Below are positions 1 through 8,761 of a stretch of 64,000 nt of DNA, in pieces. Under the pieces are notes generated by a model that worked only from the letters and a program-made list of their open reading frames with translations, made no database searches and was not told where the DNA came from. Positions within the stretch are counted from its first letter, which is position 1. Each line of letters starts with the position of its first letter. The position numbers and the translations under genes were made by a program. This stretch comes from Arenibacter sp. F20364. Lineage in GTDB: Bacteria; Bacteroidota; Bacteroidia; Flavobacteriales; Flavobacteriaceae. The stretch lies in NCBI RefSeq assembly GCF_023015905.1, contig NZ_JALKBD010000024.1, positions 1 to 64,000 on the forward strand, written 5' to 3'.

Positions 1-93
1 ACCGAAATCCCTCAGGGAAGTGGCGCAGTTTGAACCGAAATCACTGGCGCAATGAAACCGAAAAGCCTGGCGCAATTTGGTCCGAAGTATCCA
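1..93. mobile_element. Terminal repeats of an IS21-family-like insertion sequence (one end only)
   Basis: The first ~93 bases hold a series of related short units. On the minus strand each has a TTCGG block followed by a TGCGCCA block: CCGAA cores (plus strand) lie near 2, 35, 58 and 82, and TGGCGCA cores lie at about 20, 44 and 69. Multiple short repeats inside each terminus are a known trait of IS21-family (IstA/IstB) elements. Read on the minus strand, the element would begin TGGATACTTCGG at about position 93, and the E2-domain gene reading frame runs straight into it. The transposase genes would lie left of the window, so the family call is by terminus structure only. Confidence 0.6.
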
Positions 94-753
94 CTCCTCT
101 GATTCCCAAAAATCATTATAGTTTGGAGGCAATAATGGATTCTCAAGAGGTATATAAATACAGTTCCTAAATAAAGCCTTATTTGGTCTTCGAGAAGTTT
201 TAAACCTTATGGCTGTTTCAACAATTGCATTATCATCAAGGCCAATAATTATTTTTCCACCGATTTTTGCTCTTCTTATTAATTGAACTTCTTCAGTTGG
301 TCTAAACGATGAAATTAGTGTAGTATCAAATTGTGCATGATTTCGATTCCAGTAATCTTCAAATTCCTCAAAAAAATCGTTAATATTAACTTTATTGTTT
401 CCTTTTTTTAAAGTATCTAAAACCAGGAGTGTTGTTTGCTCTAAAATTTCATTCGGAACTTGAGAATTAAGTATAATATTATCGTCAGTGTAACATATAT
501 ACCCATCATTTTCCACATGAGGAATAAAATCTAATGCATCATAGTCTTTAAGAAAGAAGATTGGCTTTTTATATGGGTAATGTTCATTAAATGCTATTAT
601 TATGGTAGTTTTAATACCATTAATTTCAACATTCCCACTAAATCCGTAATCAAGATTCCATTTTTTTGATGGAAATTCATCTTTTTTTAGCTCCTTCAAG
701 AAAGTAAAACCCTTAAGGGATTTGACGATATTTAACAATTCTCTAGTATCCAA
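94..753 (-). pseudogene. Cap2-like E2-domain protein of CBASS, truncated by an insertion sequence
   Basis: A reading frame of about 220 codons begins with TTG at 753, three bases after the CD-NTase stop codon, and stays open to the window edge. It carries an E2 (ubiquitin-conjugating-like) core: a YPYKKPIFFL strand segment at about residues 60-69 and GYICYTDDNIIL at about 84-95, with the likely catalytic cysteine at residue 87. A later FEEFEDYW segment resembles the linker of Cap2 E2-E1 fusions. The E1 (ThiF-like adenylating) half is absent: from about position 93 the frame continues into insertion-sequence termini. In type II CBASS, Cap2 conjugates the CD-NTase to cellular targets to prime it. 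Here the protein is probably cut off before its E1 domain. An E2-only short form is possible but less likely because residues continue well past the E2 fold. Confidence 0.7.
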
Positions 754-756
754 CCT

Positions 757-1788
757 CTATGCTTGGTCTGGAGAACTAACAATTGCTGGCGCAGTTCTAA
801 CTTGAGCAGATTCTTTTTTAGTTATTTCAGGGAAATCATTACCAAAAACCTTTATTAAAATTTTACTTGCCTTATTAGGATCAGTCTCGTTATCTGCCTC
901 ATTCAACTTATGTTTTAAATCATTTAATTTTTCCTTAAAATTTTCTTTTTGAATATCTTTCATTTTTTCAAAAAGATTATTGTAAGGTTTGACCGGTAAC
1001 CTTACTTCAATGTCATTTGCCCACGTAAATTGACTTAATATATAATCAACAAAATTTCTAAGAGCCTTTATATCATTTGCCTTATAAGTATTTGTAAATC
1101 CATTATAATCTAGTTCAGGCGAAAAACCATTCAAAGCTAATGCGGTAATACTTATTCCTGTAGGTCTTCCAGCTTCAGTATACTTAAATTTGAAATCTTT
1201 CCATCTTTTTAAGTAACGAATACATCTTTTAAACTGATGCCTTTCGTCAGTTACAGTAAATTTTCCATTTACAAGTTTTTTTAGCTCTTTAGGTTGAGCA
1301 TCTTCCCATTCTTCATTATCACTTGCATATTTTGGTTTTTTGGATAAATATTTGTTATCATCATTATTACCATTAGAATATACCGCTAAATCAACATGAT
1401 AAAGCGTTTCTCCAGATTGATGATATTGTACTCTTACACAAGGTTTTTTTATTGAAACTGTACGAGGATATTTATTTAAAGCATTATAAACCCATTGTTT
1501 TACTTCTTTTGCAGTATAATCTTCTTTTGCTATATTAAAAAGAAGCATAATATCAATGTCATAGTCTTCACCTACTAATGGTTCAATCCCTGTACTCATT
1601 GAGTAACTACCTTGATTTTCAAAAGTGAAACTAATTTTAACACCTTCATCCTCAGCCTTCTTTTTCAGGTAAACTCTTATTTCATCAATAATAATATCTC
1701 GTTTATCAACAAGTAACTGATTATTTTCAAAATCTAGCTTTATTTTTGAATGAAATTCTATAAACGCTTCTTGTATATTATTTGCCAT
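757..1788 (-). CDS. CD-NTase family cyclic-oligonucleotide synthase (CBASS)
   Basis: This 343-residue protein has the hallmarks of a CD-NTase/DncV-like nucleotidyltransferase. A GS dipeptide at 60-61 sits in a QGSYSMSTG segment, a DYDIDIML motif supplies metal-binding Asp77 and Asp79, and a third acidic residue, Asp133, lies in YHVDLAVY. The C-terminal half carries the helical lid domain (RCIRYLKRWKD). Such enzymes make cyclic di- or trinucleotide signals on phage infection, and these activate a toxic effector. It starts 2 bp after the LexA-like gene and ends 3 bp before the E2-domain gene, so the three form one operon. No effector gene is visible; it may lie beyond the left edge. The clade and product cannot be assigned by eye. 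Confidence 0.85.
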   Translation of the reverse strand: MANNIQEAFIEFHSKIKLDFENNQLLVDKRDIIIDEIRVYLKKKAEDEGVKISFTFENQGSYSMSTGIEPLVGEDYDIDIMLLFNIAKEDYTAKEVKQWVYNALNKYPRTVSIKKPCVRVQYHQSGETLYHVDLAVYSNGNNDDNKYLSKKPKYASDNEEWEDAQPKELKKLVNGKFTVTDERHQFKRCIRYLKRWKDFKFKYTEAGRPTGISITALALNGFSPELDYNGFTNTYKANDIKALRNFVDYILSQFTWANDIEVRLPVKPYNNLFEKMKDIQKENFKEKLNDLKHKLNEADNETDPNKASKILIKVFGNDFPEITKKESAQVRTAPAIVSSPDQA

Positions 1789-1790
1789 AA

Positions 1791-2414
1791 TTATATTTTT
1801 ATCACATTCTCAATAACACCTTGAATTCTAAAATTATCCGTAAGTATTATTGGTTGATGTATTTGGTTATTTGATTTTGGTTTTAGAATAACCATTCCGT
1901 TACTCTTATTATATTCTTTAACAGTGGCTTCATCATCAATTAAAGCTAATATTCTATCTCCGTTTTCCGCATCTTGTTGCTGTCTTATTAATAATAAATC
2001 ACCATTATTAATACCTGCTTTATCCATAGAATCTCCTTTAGCTCTTAATAAAAAATATTTATATCCTTTTTTTATCATTTCAATAGAAATTGAGATTTCT
2101 GCCTCAATATTCTCATCAGCAAAAATTGGAATTCCACAAGCAACATTTCCTAATAATGGAATTTTCACAGTTTGGGCTCTTGCTCCAAACTCTTCAAGAA
2201 TTTCAAAATCAACCATTTGAAAACTACCATCAGATTTCTTTTTCAGAATATCTTTTTCTTCTAGTAAATTAAAAAGAACTGAAGCAGATCGAGGTGATTT
2301 GTAATTCAGTCCTTTCATAAGCTCACGAACACTCGGTGTTCTACCTTGATGTAAAAGGAAATTCCGAATAAGCTTTACCGCTTCTACTTCTTTATCTGAT
2401 AAATTTGTATACAT
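1791..2414 (-). CDS. LexA-like S24-peptidase transcriptional regulator, first gene of the CBASS operon
   Basis: Residues 1-65 match the LexA winged helix (GRTPSVRELM followed by a KSPRSASVLFNLLEEK helix). The C-terminal part is an S24 autoprotease: a VACGIP cleavage site with probable scissile Cys93-Gly94 (UmuD-like rather than Ala-Gly), Ser129 in AKGDSM and Lys166 in ATVKEY. The ATG at 2414 is preferred to an in-frame TTG six bases upstream. Family members repress promoters until RecA-stimulated self-cleavage, so the gene likely represses its own CBASS operon and releases it on DNA damage. It could instead be the general SOS repressor displaced here, but its 2 bp spacing to the CD-NTase gene argues for a dedicated regulator. 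Confidence 0.85.
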   Translation of the reverse strand: MYTNLSDKEVEAVKLIRNFLLHQGRTPSVRELMKGLNYKSPRSASVLFNLLEEKDILKKKSDGSFQMVDFEILEEFGARAQTVKIPLLGNVACGIPIFADENIEAEISISIEMIKKGYKYFLLRAKGDSMDKAGINNGDLLLIRQQQDAENGDRILALIDDEATVKEYNKSNGMVILKPKSNNQIHQPIILTDNFRIQGVIENVIKI

Positions 2415-2439
2415 ACACAAATATACACTTTGAATACAC
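2412..2439 (-). promoter_or_regulatory. Promoter and phased operator repeats of the LexA-like/CBASS operon
   Basis: Three ATACAC copies (plus-strand reading) start at 2413, 2423 and 2434, that is, 10 and 11 bp apart, one helical turn each. A Bacteroidota -7 box TATATTTG lies on the minus strand at 2425-2418, overlapping the repeats and abutting the ATG at 2414. Helically phased repeats over a promoter fit autorepression by the encoded LexA-like protein, and the mRNA may be almost leaderless. The binding role is inference. Confidence 0.5.
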
Positions 2440-2696
2440 TGTTTTAGTTTTCATAAACAATTAGTTTTGAACTAGTTATTAACATTTATCAATTAATCTA
2501 TGTAAATGTAAGATAAGAGTCAATTACTTCTTTGCGGAATTCCGTAATGGAATAAAATTTGTCTAAATAATAGCATTCCACACACATTACACTCCCCTCC
2601 TACCTTGGGTCGCATAAAAAGTGTTCCATTCACATTGAAGAAGAATCTTTTGAGAAGAAATTTTTTCAGGAAATTGAAGTAGCATCTTTCGCTTTT

Positions 2697-2885
2697 ACCA
2701 AAGCTCAAGTTACATAACGCAAAACATTATAGAACATATTATAACCTTACACTTTTTAGGACAAATCTAATGTCAAAGAAAGTGTATTGGCCAATACACC
2801 AGGGCACCAACCTGCTCAAAAATAAAAAGCCTACCAGACCTTCCATTTTTATTCGATCCAAGCAAAGTTTCCCCTCGGGTGGGTA
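2697..2885. repeat. Degenerate repeat block R1, downstream of the tyrosinase-like gene
   Basis: Positions 2697-2720 (ACCAAAGC then TTACATAACGC) and 2800-2870 (CCAACCT, CTCAAA, an AATAAAAA/TTTTTATT stem at 2821-2828 and 2846-2853, then CAAGCAAAG) align in order with block R2 near 7985-8113 on the other side of the tyrosinase-like gene. A perfect 18-bp palindrome, GTGTATTGGCCAATACAC, lies at 2782-2799. The rest of the 2415-2984 gap shows no convincing gene; a short near-palindrome around CGGAATTCCG (2535-2544) is the only other structure seen. Confidence 0.4.
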
Positions 2886-2984
2886 GAGACATGCTCCACG
2901 CAAGACAGTATAGTACAGATTGACATATAAGTTTAATAGGTTCAAATCCCAACCTACAAGATATTTTTCCAAAAGACTTAATTG

Positions 2985-5900
2985 CTATCCAGCCTGTTCA
3001 ATTCGATACCATAGTTTCCATCCATCCATATCCATCGAATCAATGGGGTCTCCTGAAGGTGAATAATTTTTAAACCATGACACTGGATTTCCGTCATATT
3101 CTTGCTTATAATTAAGAAGATGATCATCCGGATCAAAGGTGTCCAACTCTACGCCGCCGATCTGGATCCTTAATTTGTCCTCAACCCAATTTTCAAATAT
3201 GGCGGCATTGAGAATAATTTCATTCGACCCTTTGATATCACTTAAATGGTAGTGCCCCTTTAAAGGAAATATGTTTTTTGTTAATATGCCGCCGTTGTTC
3301 GGCGTATATACTTTGGCAAAAAAACGAAACTCACCTTTGCCTTTAAAGAAAGGTTCCCTATCATCTGTGATTTGAATTTTCTCTATTACGACCCTCACTT
3401 TTTTACCCTTCTTAAATTCTGTGGGGTCCTTCCATTCTAATGGATCCATATCCGGGTTCTCCTCATTTGCCAAAGCTACCATATCTTTGGCACGTTTTCT
3501 TGCAAATTCAACTTGTCTGGCAACTATAGGATACCATCTATCGTCCGCTTTTTTCACACTAAGCCGCTTGTGAAACAATTCAAGTATGCGAAGATCGGCA
3601 TCTAGAATTTCTAACGCTTTTTCCACTTGAATATTTAGCTGAAACCCACCTAAGGTACGTGCTTCATCTGCACGCATTTGCAAAATATCAACTTTAAAAC
3701 GTTGTCCTTTTTTTATACCGGCCGGTAATTTTACTTTTATCAAGCCCGATATATTATCACCCCAGAATGGAGCAATTGGCAAATATGTAGTCCCTGTGGG
3801 GAAAAGTCTTAAGGTATGTGAATCAACTATTTTTACCGTAGAGGGTGCGTGTCTTAGGCTTCTGAAATTGAATATTTCCTCGACATTCACCCCTGGTAGG
3901 TAGAGTTCAACTTCTGAGGTTTTGGGAAGGTTATTCCAAAAAATTGCCAACTCATCCAGTCCTGTTGTGGGTTTCCATTTGTCAATACTAAAGGTCCACC
4001 TTTCCATTGCTTCATGCTTGGCATGCAACTTATCCTTAAAGCGCTTTAGCAATCCAGGAGATTGCGCCAACCAACTTTCCTCAAGATGTAATACTTCCGA
4101 TTTCAAGTCGCCATTATGGTGGTTCCCATCCACTATGGGTCGAGCTCGATTGATTTTTATTGGTGATAAACTATTGTTCAATAGTATATTGCCCTTATCG
4201 TGATTTTCATGATTATCAGTGTCAGCCACGGACAGACCGTGCCCGTCAACACTATGGGAATGATGCAAATGAATTGGATCTATTATTGGAGGAAGATCTT
4301 TTTGTGGTCTTTTTATACTCCTTGTTAAATCAATATTAAAAGCATGTTGTACAGTCCTGGTTATTTCCGAACCGGGGTTTGCTGTTTGAACGATCAGCAA
4401 GTTTCGCTGGGATAGATTATCTGAATTGCCAGGTGTAGATCCATTTATAGTGGGATCTGAAGGATGTAGCAATTCAACTACCATACACTGGTGATGATCT
4501 TCCAATAAATCCCGAATGCTCTGCAAAGCGCCAATAAAGGGTCCATCACCCGTGTACGTCTGCGGAAAGCGTGGCGTTGTCTGATTTATATCCAGATAAG
4601 CACCAAAATAACTTAGCGCTTCCGTTCCTCCGGTAGGGGCGAAATCAAATAAGTTGAAAGGATCGATCTGTGTGCCCATATCCACAGTGGTTGCCACCCG
4701 AGGTTCCGCAAAAAACGGAATGGATGCCAACTCGTTAGACGTGGTTTTCCCGAGCAAACCAATGGTTGATGCATCTGAGCGATATGCCAGTGTATTGTTA
4801 AACTCTACATTTGCCACTCCCCAACGAAAGAACCTGAATGTTACCCGAAGATCATCAAGAGGAACCGCACTCTGTAAATGCACTTGTGCCAAAGCAAAAT
4901 TATAAATATTAACGCCACCTATGCTAGTAGAATACTCCAATTTGGCATCTCCTTGATCAGCCTCCAAACCATCGAAGGTTTCCCCTCCTGCAGTGCCGTT
5001 CCCTGTTCTAAAATTAGAAATTACTTGTTGAATAAATGTATTTGGATCTGTCCATCCGGCTGGAACCCCAAAACGAGCCTGCCCTTCTGGAATTTGAAAT
5101 ACCCTTGTATCGGTGCTTAACCAATGCTTAGGACCATCCAACATATATGGATTTGGATTAAACTGTAATCTGATTTGAATACTATCATCAACTACTTGAT
5201 TTCCACAACGGTCTGTTGCAGTAACCACTACCTTTACCATAGTGAAATCGCCTGCTGCAATTAAGCCGGCAAACGCATCCTGCCCGGTAAATGTAACCTG
5301 GCAAGGACAAGTGACCCGTTGCTGAAATGTAGGATGTAATCCCGGGTCTTCCGGTTGTAAGGAGGTAACCAGCACCTCCACGCCCGGTATCACTGCATCC
5401 GTTATAGCATCCCGCAACTCAATGGTAGGACGATGTGCCAAATCTGTGTAAAGACCAGCTGAATATAATGGAGGAGCAATTAAGCCGTACAGGGCAGGCT
5501 CTACATCTGCGGGCCATGTAATTAAATACGGTCTAGTAGTTTGATCTTGTAAGACAACATAAAATGCATCGTCGAAAACGGTGGTTCCTACAGCGGCCAC
5601 CTGCTCAATACTAAAAGTACTTAGATCCAAATAAGTTGTGATATCAGGTGCCGATTTTTCCTGAATTAACGAGATCTCTACTTCCGATTTATGATCAAAA
5701 CCGTCCAATCGTTCATAGGTGGATCCGGCGGGTAAATCCGGGCTAAAAGGTTCAAGTAAAATTAAGCTGGTATTGTTGCTTATACTAGTAATCATCCTTA
5801 CCTGTCCGTTACTACGAATTAAATCACCCTGTCTTAAATCGGAAGAGAATGCTGACCCAACACCGGTTACATTTAAACCGGCACTTGAAATTGTTCCAGT

Positions 5901-7550
5901 TACAGTGGGCACAGTACCATCTGGCTTCGAAGTACAAGTTAGATAACCGCTAATTCGGATAGTGTGATTTTTAAAACCAACTGGAGTAGGTACAAAAAGT
6001 AAATTATCTGATTTAAAAGGCCCATCAAAATCTGTATCCTCGGTTCCGGCCGTTCCGTCAAAATCAAAATCTTCAAAAAAATCGATGTTCGCCAAACGTT
6101 GATTCCCCGATGGAACACCCACTGGAATTATTGTTAGATTTCGTGTTAATGCTATTACGGCAGTACTACCTAGTGCTCCGCGAAAAACCTCACATTTTAA
6201 TTCCAATTCTAAAGTGCGACCAAAAGGGTCTGGTTCTACATTCAATTCAATTCTTATTGCCCCTTGACCGTTTGTAATATCAATAGCGGCAACACCCAAG
6301 CTTGGTTCAACAGTATCAAGTGATGCATTAAGATCTCTTAAAATGGTCAATGTATTTGGCTGTGGAAAATCTGAATTGTCTGATTGCACCAATTTAAAAG
6401 TCTCAAATCTAGGCTCTCTTTTACGCCAAACACTATCATTAAAACCGTGCCATGCAAAAAAACGAGGCGAATGATTATTATCAACTGGTGGCGCTAGATC
6501 AGCATTAAGTACATGCCCTGTTCCATGATAACCGGTATCCGAAACTCCCGGTACATTTATAGTAGGAAACTGATTAAAGTCTGTGGCAAAACGTTGACCC
6601 ATTTCACCGATATTACTAAACTCATCCACATCACTTTCCCAATAAGTCGTATGAATATCGTTAAAGATAACATCCGGTGGATTATCGCTCCAATCTTCAA
6701 TATGTGGATAACCTGAGTAATCAGATTGCACTCCGGCAGGAGGTGGGTCATTGGGATCGGTATCGTGGGCACATGTATTTATGTCTTGTATTACATCCTG
6801 ACCTGTGCTTTTTAACCAGCGATCAAATAACTCCAAATGATCCCTATGAAAAGTGAAGAATTCCGCACCCACTTGGGTACGGCTTATTTCCTTTTTTCCT
6901 TGGTGCTGACCTACACTCGTATTGAAGAAAGGTGTTGCAGTTGTCCAGCCTCCACCTATTGGTCCATTAGGATGCCAAACATGATGCACCTGATGAAAAA
7001 TATCGGTGAAATCTTTTTCAGAAAGTATCGTACCATTTCTATCAAAAACCTTGTGAACATGTATTACCGGTTGCCCCAAAACTCGTTTTCTTAAATCGCT
7101 TGCCCATTTTACAAATGCCCAATATCGGTAACTATAGGGCGCCTTTACTTCATCAGCCATCTCTTCTGTAATTAGGCTACGATAATTGGTGTTGTAATAT
7201 AGTCGAATACTCGTTCCCAATGCATCTGTATTTCCAGGTAAGGGGCCGGCTCCAGGAACTGTAGCCGATTGCTCGCCTTCCATACTGCTTTGTCCATCCC
7301 ATGGTCTCACCGGAGGAAGGAAATATTTACTTCGCCATGATTCGTATAAGCTTAGCATATAATCTAGGTGATGCTCAAGAAAGGCATCACCAGTTACCGC
7401 GGTAGCACCTGATGAAGGAATATTATCTCGTGTCCAATGGATATGGTTTTTTGCTCCTATAGGGGCTACTGCTCCCAATTCCCCGGCTCCCAAATCACCG
7501 TAAATTAATTCTGAAACGAAATCGATATAATTGTTTCCTGTTGCAGCCAT
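2985..7550 (-). CDS. Giant tyrosinase/hemocyanin-fold copper protein (1521 residues)
   Basis: The N-terminal ~380 residues carry tyrosinase-type copper motifs. The CuA region has FFTFHRDHLELFDRW (His235, with His216 and others nearby). The CuB region has YHGTGH (His342, His346) and SPRFFAWHGFND (His368, Asp372), like the HxxxH and HHxxxD signatures of type-3 copper enzymes. The remaining ~1100 residues are beta-rich and unfamiliar, with a His-rich stretch near residues 1085-1110 (HLHHSHSVDGHG). Tyrosinases usually have 250-600 residues, so this is a large multidomain form. No N-terminal signal peptide is apparent. It stands alone, without operon partners, between blocks R1 and R2. Likely activity is oxidation of phenolic groups; the substrate is unknown. 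Confidence 0.7.
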   Translation of the reverse strand: MAATGNNYIDFVSELIYGDLGAGELGAVAPIGAKNHIHWTRDNIPSSGATAVTGDAFLEHHLDYMLSLYESWRSKYFLPPVRPWDGQSSMEGEQSATVPGAGPLPGNTDALGTSIRLYYNTNYRSLITEEMADEVKAPYSYRYWAFVKWASDLRKRVLGQPVIHVHKVFDRNGTILSEKDFTDIFHQVHHVWHPNGPIGGGWTTATPFFNTSVGQHQGKKEISRTQVGAEFFTFHRDHLELFDRWLKSTGQDVIQDINTCAHDTDPNDPPPAGVQSDYSGYPHIEDWSDNPPDVIFNDIHTTYWESDVDEFSNIGEMGQRFATDFNQFPTINVPGVSDTGYHGTGHVLNADLAPPVDNNHSPRFFAWHGFNDSVWRKREPRFETFKLVQSDNSDFPQPNTLTILRDLNASLDTVEPSLGVAAIDITNGQGAIRIELNVEPDPFGRTLELELKCEVFRGALGSTAVIALTRNLTIIPVGVPSGNQRLANIDFFEDFDFDGTAGTEDTDFDGPFKSDNLLFVPTPVGFKNHTIRISGYLTCTSKPDGTVPTVTGTISSAGLNVTGVGSAFSSDLRQGDLIRSNGQVRMITSISNNTSLILLEPFSPDLPAGSTYERLDGFDHKSEVEISLIQEKSAPDITTYLDLSTFSIEQVAAVGTTVFDDAFYVVLQDQTTRPYLITWPADVEPALYGLIAPPLYSAGLYTDLAHRPTIELRDAITDAVIPGVEVLVTSLQPEDPGLHPTFQQRVTCPCQVTFTGQDAFAGLIAAGDFTMVKVVVTATDRCGNQVVDDSIQIRLQFNPNPYMLDGPKHWLSTDTRVFQIPEGQARFGVPAGWTDPNTFIQQVISNFRTGNGTAGGETFDGLEADQGDAKLEYSTSIGGVNIYNFALAQVHLQSAVPLDDLRVTFRFFRWGVANVEFNNTLAYRSDASTIGLLGKTTSNELASIPFFAEPRVATTVDMGTQIDPFNLFDFAPTGGTEALSYFGAYLDINQTTPRFPQTYTGDGPFIGALQSIRDLLEDHHQCMVVELLHPSDPTINGSTPGNSDNLSQRNLLIVQTANPGSEITRTVQHAFNIDLTRSIKRPQKDLPPIIDPIHLHHSHSVDGHGLSVADTDNHENHDKGNILLNNSLSPIKINRARPIVDGNHHNGDLKSEVLHLEESWLAQSPGLLKRFKDKLHAKHEAMERWTFSIDKWKPTTGLDELAIFWNNLPKTSEVELYLPGVNVEEIFNFRSLRHAPSTVKIVDSHTLRLFPTGTTYLPIAPFWGDNISGLIKVKLPAGIKKGQRFKVDILQMRADEARTLGGFQLNIQVEKALEILDADLRILELFHKRLSVKKADDRWYPIVARQVEFARKRAKDMVALANEENPDMDPLEWKDPTEFKKGKKVRVVIEKIQITDDREPFFKGKGEFRFFAKVYTPNNGGILTKNIFPLKGHYHLSDIKGSNEIILNAAIFENWVEDKLRIQIGGVELDTFDPDDHLLNYKQEYDGNPVSWFKNYSPSGDPIDSMDMDGWKLWYRIEQAG

Positions 7551-7597
7551 AGCATTCGATTTAACTGTTAATATTTTCGTATTATAAATAAAGGAAT

Positions 7598-7614
7598 CTA
7601 AAACAAGGTTTTAG
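7598..7614 (-). promoter_or_regulatory. Inverted repeat upstream of the tyrosinase-like gene
   Basis: CTAAAAC and GTTTTAG are perfect 7-bp arms separated by AAG, centred about 56 bp upstream of the ATG at 7550. This position suits an operator for the adjacent gene. No regulator is encoded next to it, and the role is inference. Confidence 0.3.
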
Positions 7615-7984
7615 AACTGGAGGAAGGAAATCATGCCAAAAGTTCAATCGCTGTTGGCAAGTCGTGAGGTCTTTAAAAAAAGAATATATAGGAAGGTACT
7701 TCAAAAATGAATATCCCAAGAACAGATTGTATATCTAGTAGAGAATATTGTATATTTTGTAGGAATTTTATGTCAGTTATAATTTTTTCTATCATGTTAC
7801 CTTGCAAACAAAGCATTTTGGTCTATCCTGAAATGAGCGAGACTAAAGAATCAAAATACCGTAATATGTAAGAATTAAGTTCTATTCCTAAGGTGCAATT
7901 CGGTTGGAAAAGTTATACGGCGAAAAAAACTATCTATATTCTAAAAGAAAGGATTGGATTATTTACCATCCCGCTCACATTACG

Positions 7985-8113
7985 CTTGTAAATGAAACTT
8001 TTTAGAAGAAAAACATATACAAAGTGTGGTACAAAGTGCCAACCTCTCAAATATTAAAAGGTCTGCAAGCCCTTTTAATATCATACCGTACCAAAGCGAA
8101 ATTACATATCGCG
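7985..8113. repeat. Degenerate repeat block R2, upstream of the tyrosinase-like gene
   Basis: This block shares with R1 the ordered pieces AGTGT, CCAACCT, CTCAAA, an A/T-rich stem, ACCAAAGC and TTACATA-CGC. The stem here is a perfect 11-bp pair, ATATTAAAAGG (8051-8061) and CCTTTTAATAT (8071-8081), with a 9-base loop. The stem sequence differs from R1 while its position is conserved, as expected of a structured DNA or RNA element. No gene was found in the surrounding gap, 7551-8247. Confidence 0.4.
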
Positions 8114-8204
8114 GAATATTATAATACAAACAGCTCTAATTATAGAATTACCCTTTCTGCGACAGCCACTGTCGTTTTATGAAACCAATTGGATTTAAAA
8201 ATTT

Positions 8205-8239
8205 TGCAACCCAGTTGCACTAAAATTCAATTACCTTTG
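8205..8239 (+). promoter_or_regulatory. Fur-type box and promoter of the first metal-efflux operon
   Basis: TGCAACCCAGTTGCA (8205-8219) is a 6-3-6 perfect inverted repeat, followed by a -7 box TACCTTTG at 8232-8239 and the ATG at 8248, so the leader would be only a few bases. A related 15-mer lies at 15171-15185, just after the Fur-family gene of the same cluster. This makes that protein the probable ligand. Confidence 0.5.
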
Positions 8240-8247
8240 CAATTCAA

Positions 8248-8643
8248 ATGAATATATTTGTTTCCATATCAATGTCATTTATTTTTCTTCTTCAAGGAGT
8301 AGCTATGGATATGGACTTATGTGAACAAATTGAAAAAATTTCGCATTTCGTTGAACATTATCAAGATCACAGGGAGTACGATGGAGATTCATTTTTTGAG
8401 TATGTGGTCGAGGATTATTTTAATTCAGAAGGCGATAATGGATTCCACCATACGGGTTCGGAAGAGGACAAAATTCCATCACATACCCATAATCAGTGCT
8501 GCCATCCCATAGTATTTGTTGCTCCCGCTAATTCAGTTGAAATTAAGTCTATAAGATTTGAAAACAGCTTTGAGTATGGCAAATATTCATTCCTCTTCAA
8601 TTCCAGATTCCTGGAATCACTTTACCAACCCCCACGGGCATAA
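8248..8643 (+). CDS. Small periplasmic His/Cys protein heading a metal-efflux operon
   Basis: A 131-residue product starts with a hydrophobic export signal (residues 1-20), continues with an acidic His-containing region, and has a HTHNQCCHP metal-binding-like cluster near residue 90. It ends in LESLYQPPRA. Short proteins with a similar (Y/W)QPP tail (for example DUF6660) are commonly encoded in front of CusA-type pumps in Bacteroidota; membership here is by resemblance only. The start follows a promoter box by 8 bp. A role as a periplasmic metal binder or sensor feeding the pump is inference. Confidence 0.6.
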   Translation: MNIFVSISMSFIFLLQGVAMDMDLCEQIEKISHFVEHYQDHREYDGDSFFEYVVEDYFNSEGDNGFHHTGSEEDKIPSHTHNQCCHPIVFVAPANSVEIKSIRFENSFEYGKYSFLFNSRFLESLYQPPRA

Positions 8644-8761
8644 TTCAGTTTTCATAGGACAACTAGGATAACTCTGTCCTATTATGAAGCTTTCGTTTCG
8701 ATAAGTATCGGATTCAATTGCGCATACCATCATTTTTTTAACTGAATTAACGCTGTAATCC

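Noticed and set aside
2520-2972. Two short minus-strand frames in the gap after the tyrosinase-like gene
   Set aside because: They cross the R1 repeat block, have unnatural composition and no start signals, and are better explained as repeat sequence.
8051-8081. Stem in R2 considered as a rho-independent terminator
   Set aside because: No gene ends nearby in the right direction and there is no clear T-tract; the stem position is shared with R1, which favours a repeat element.
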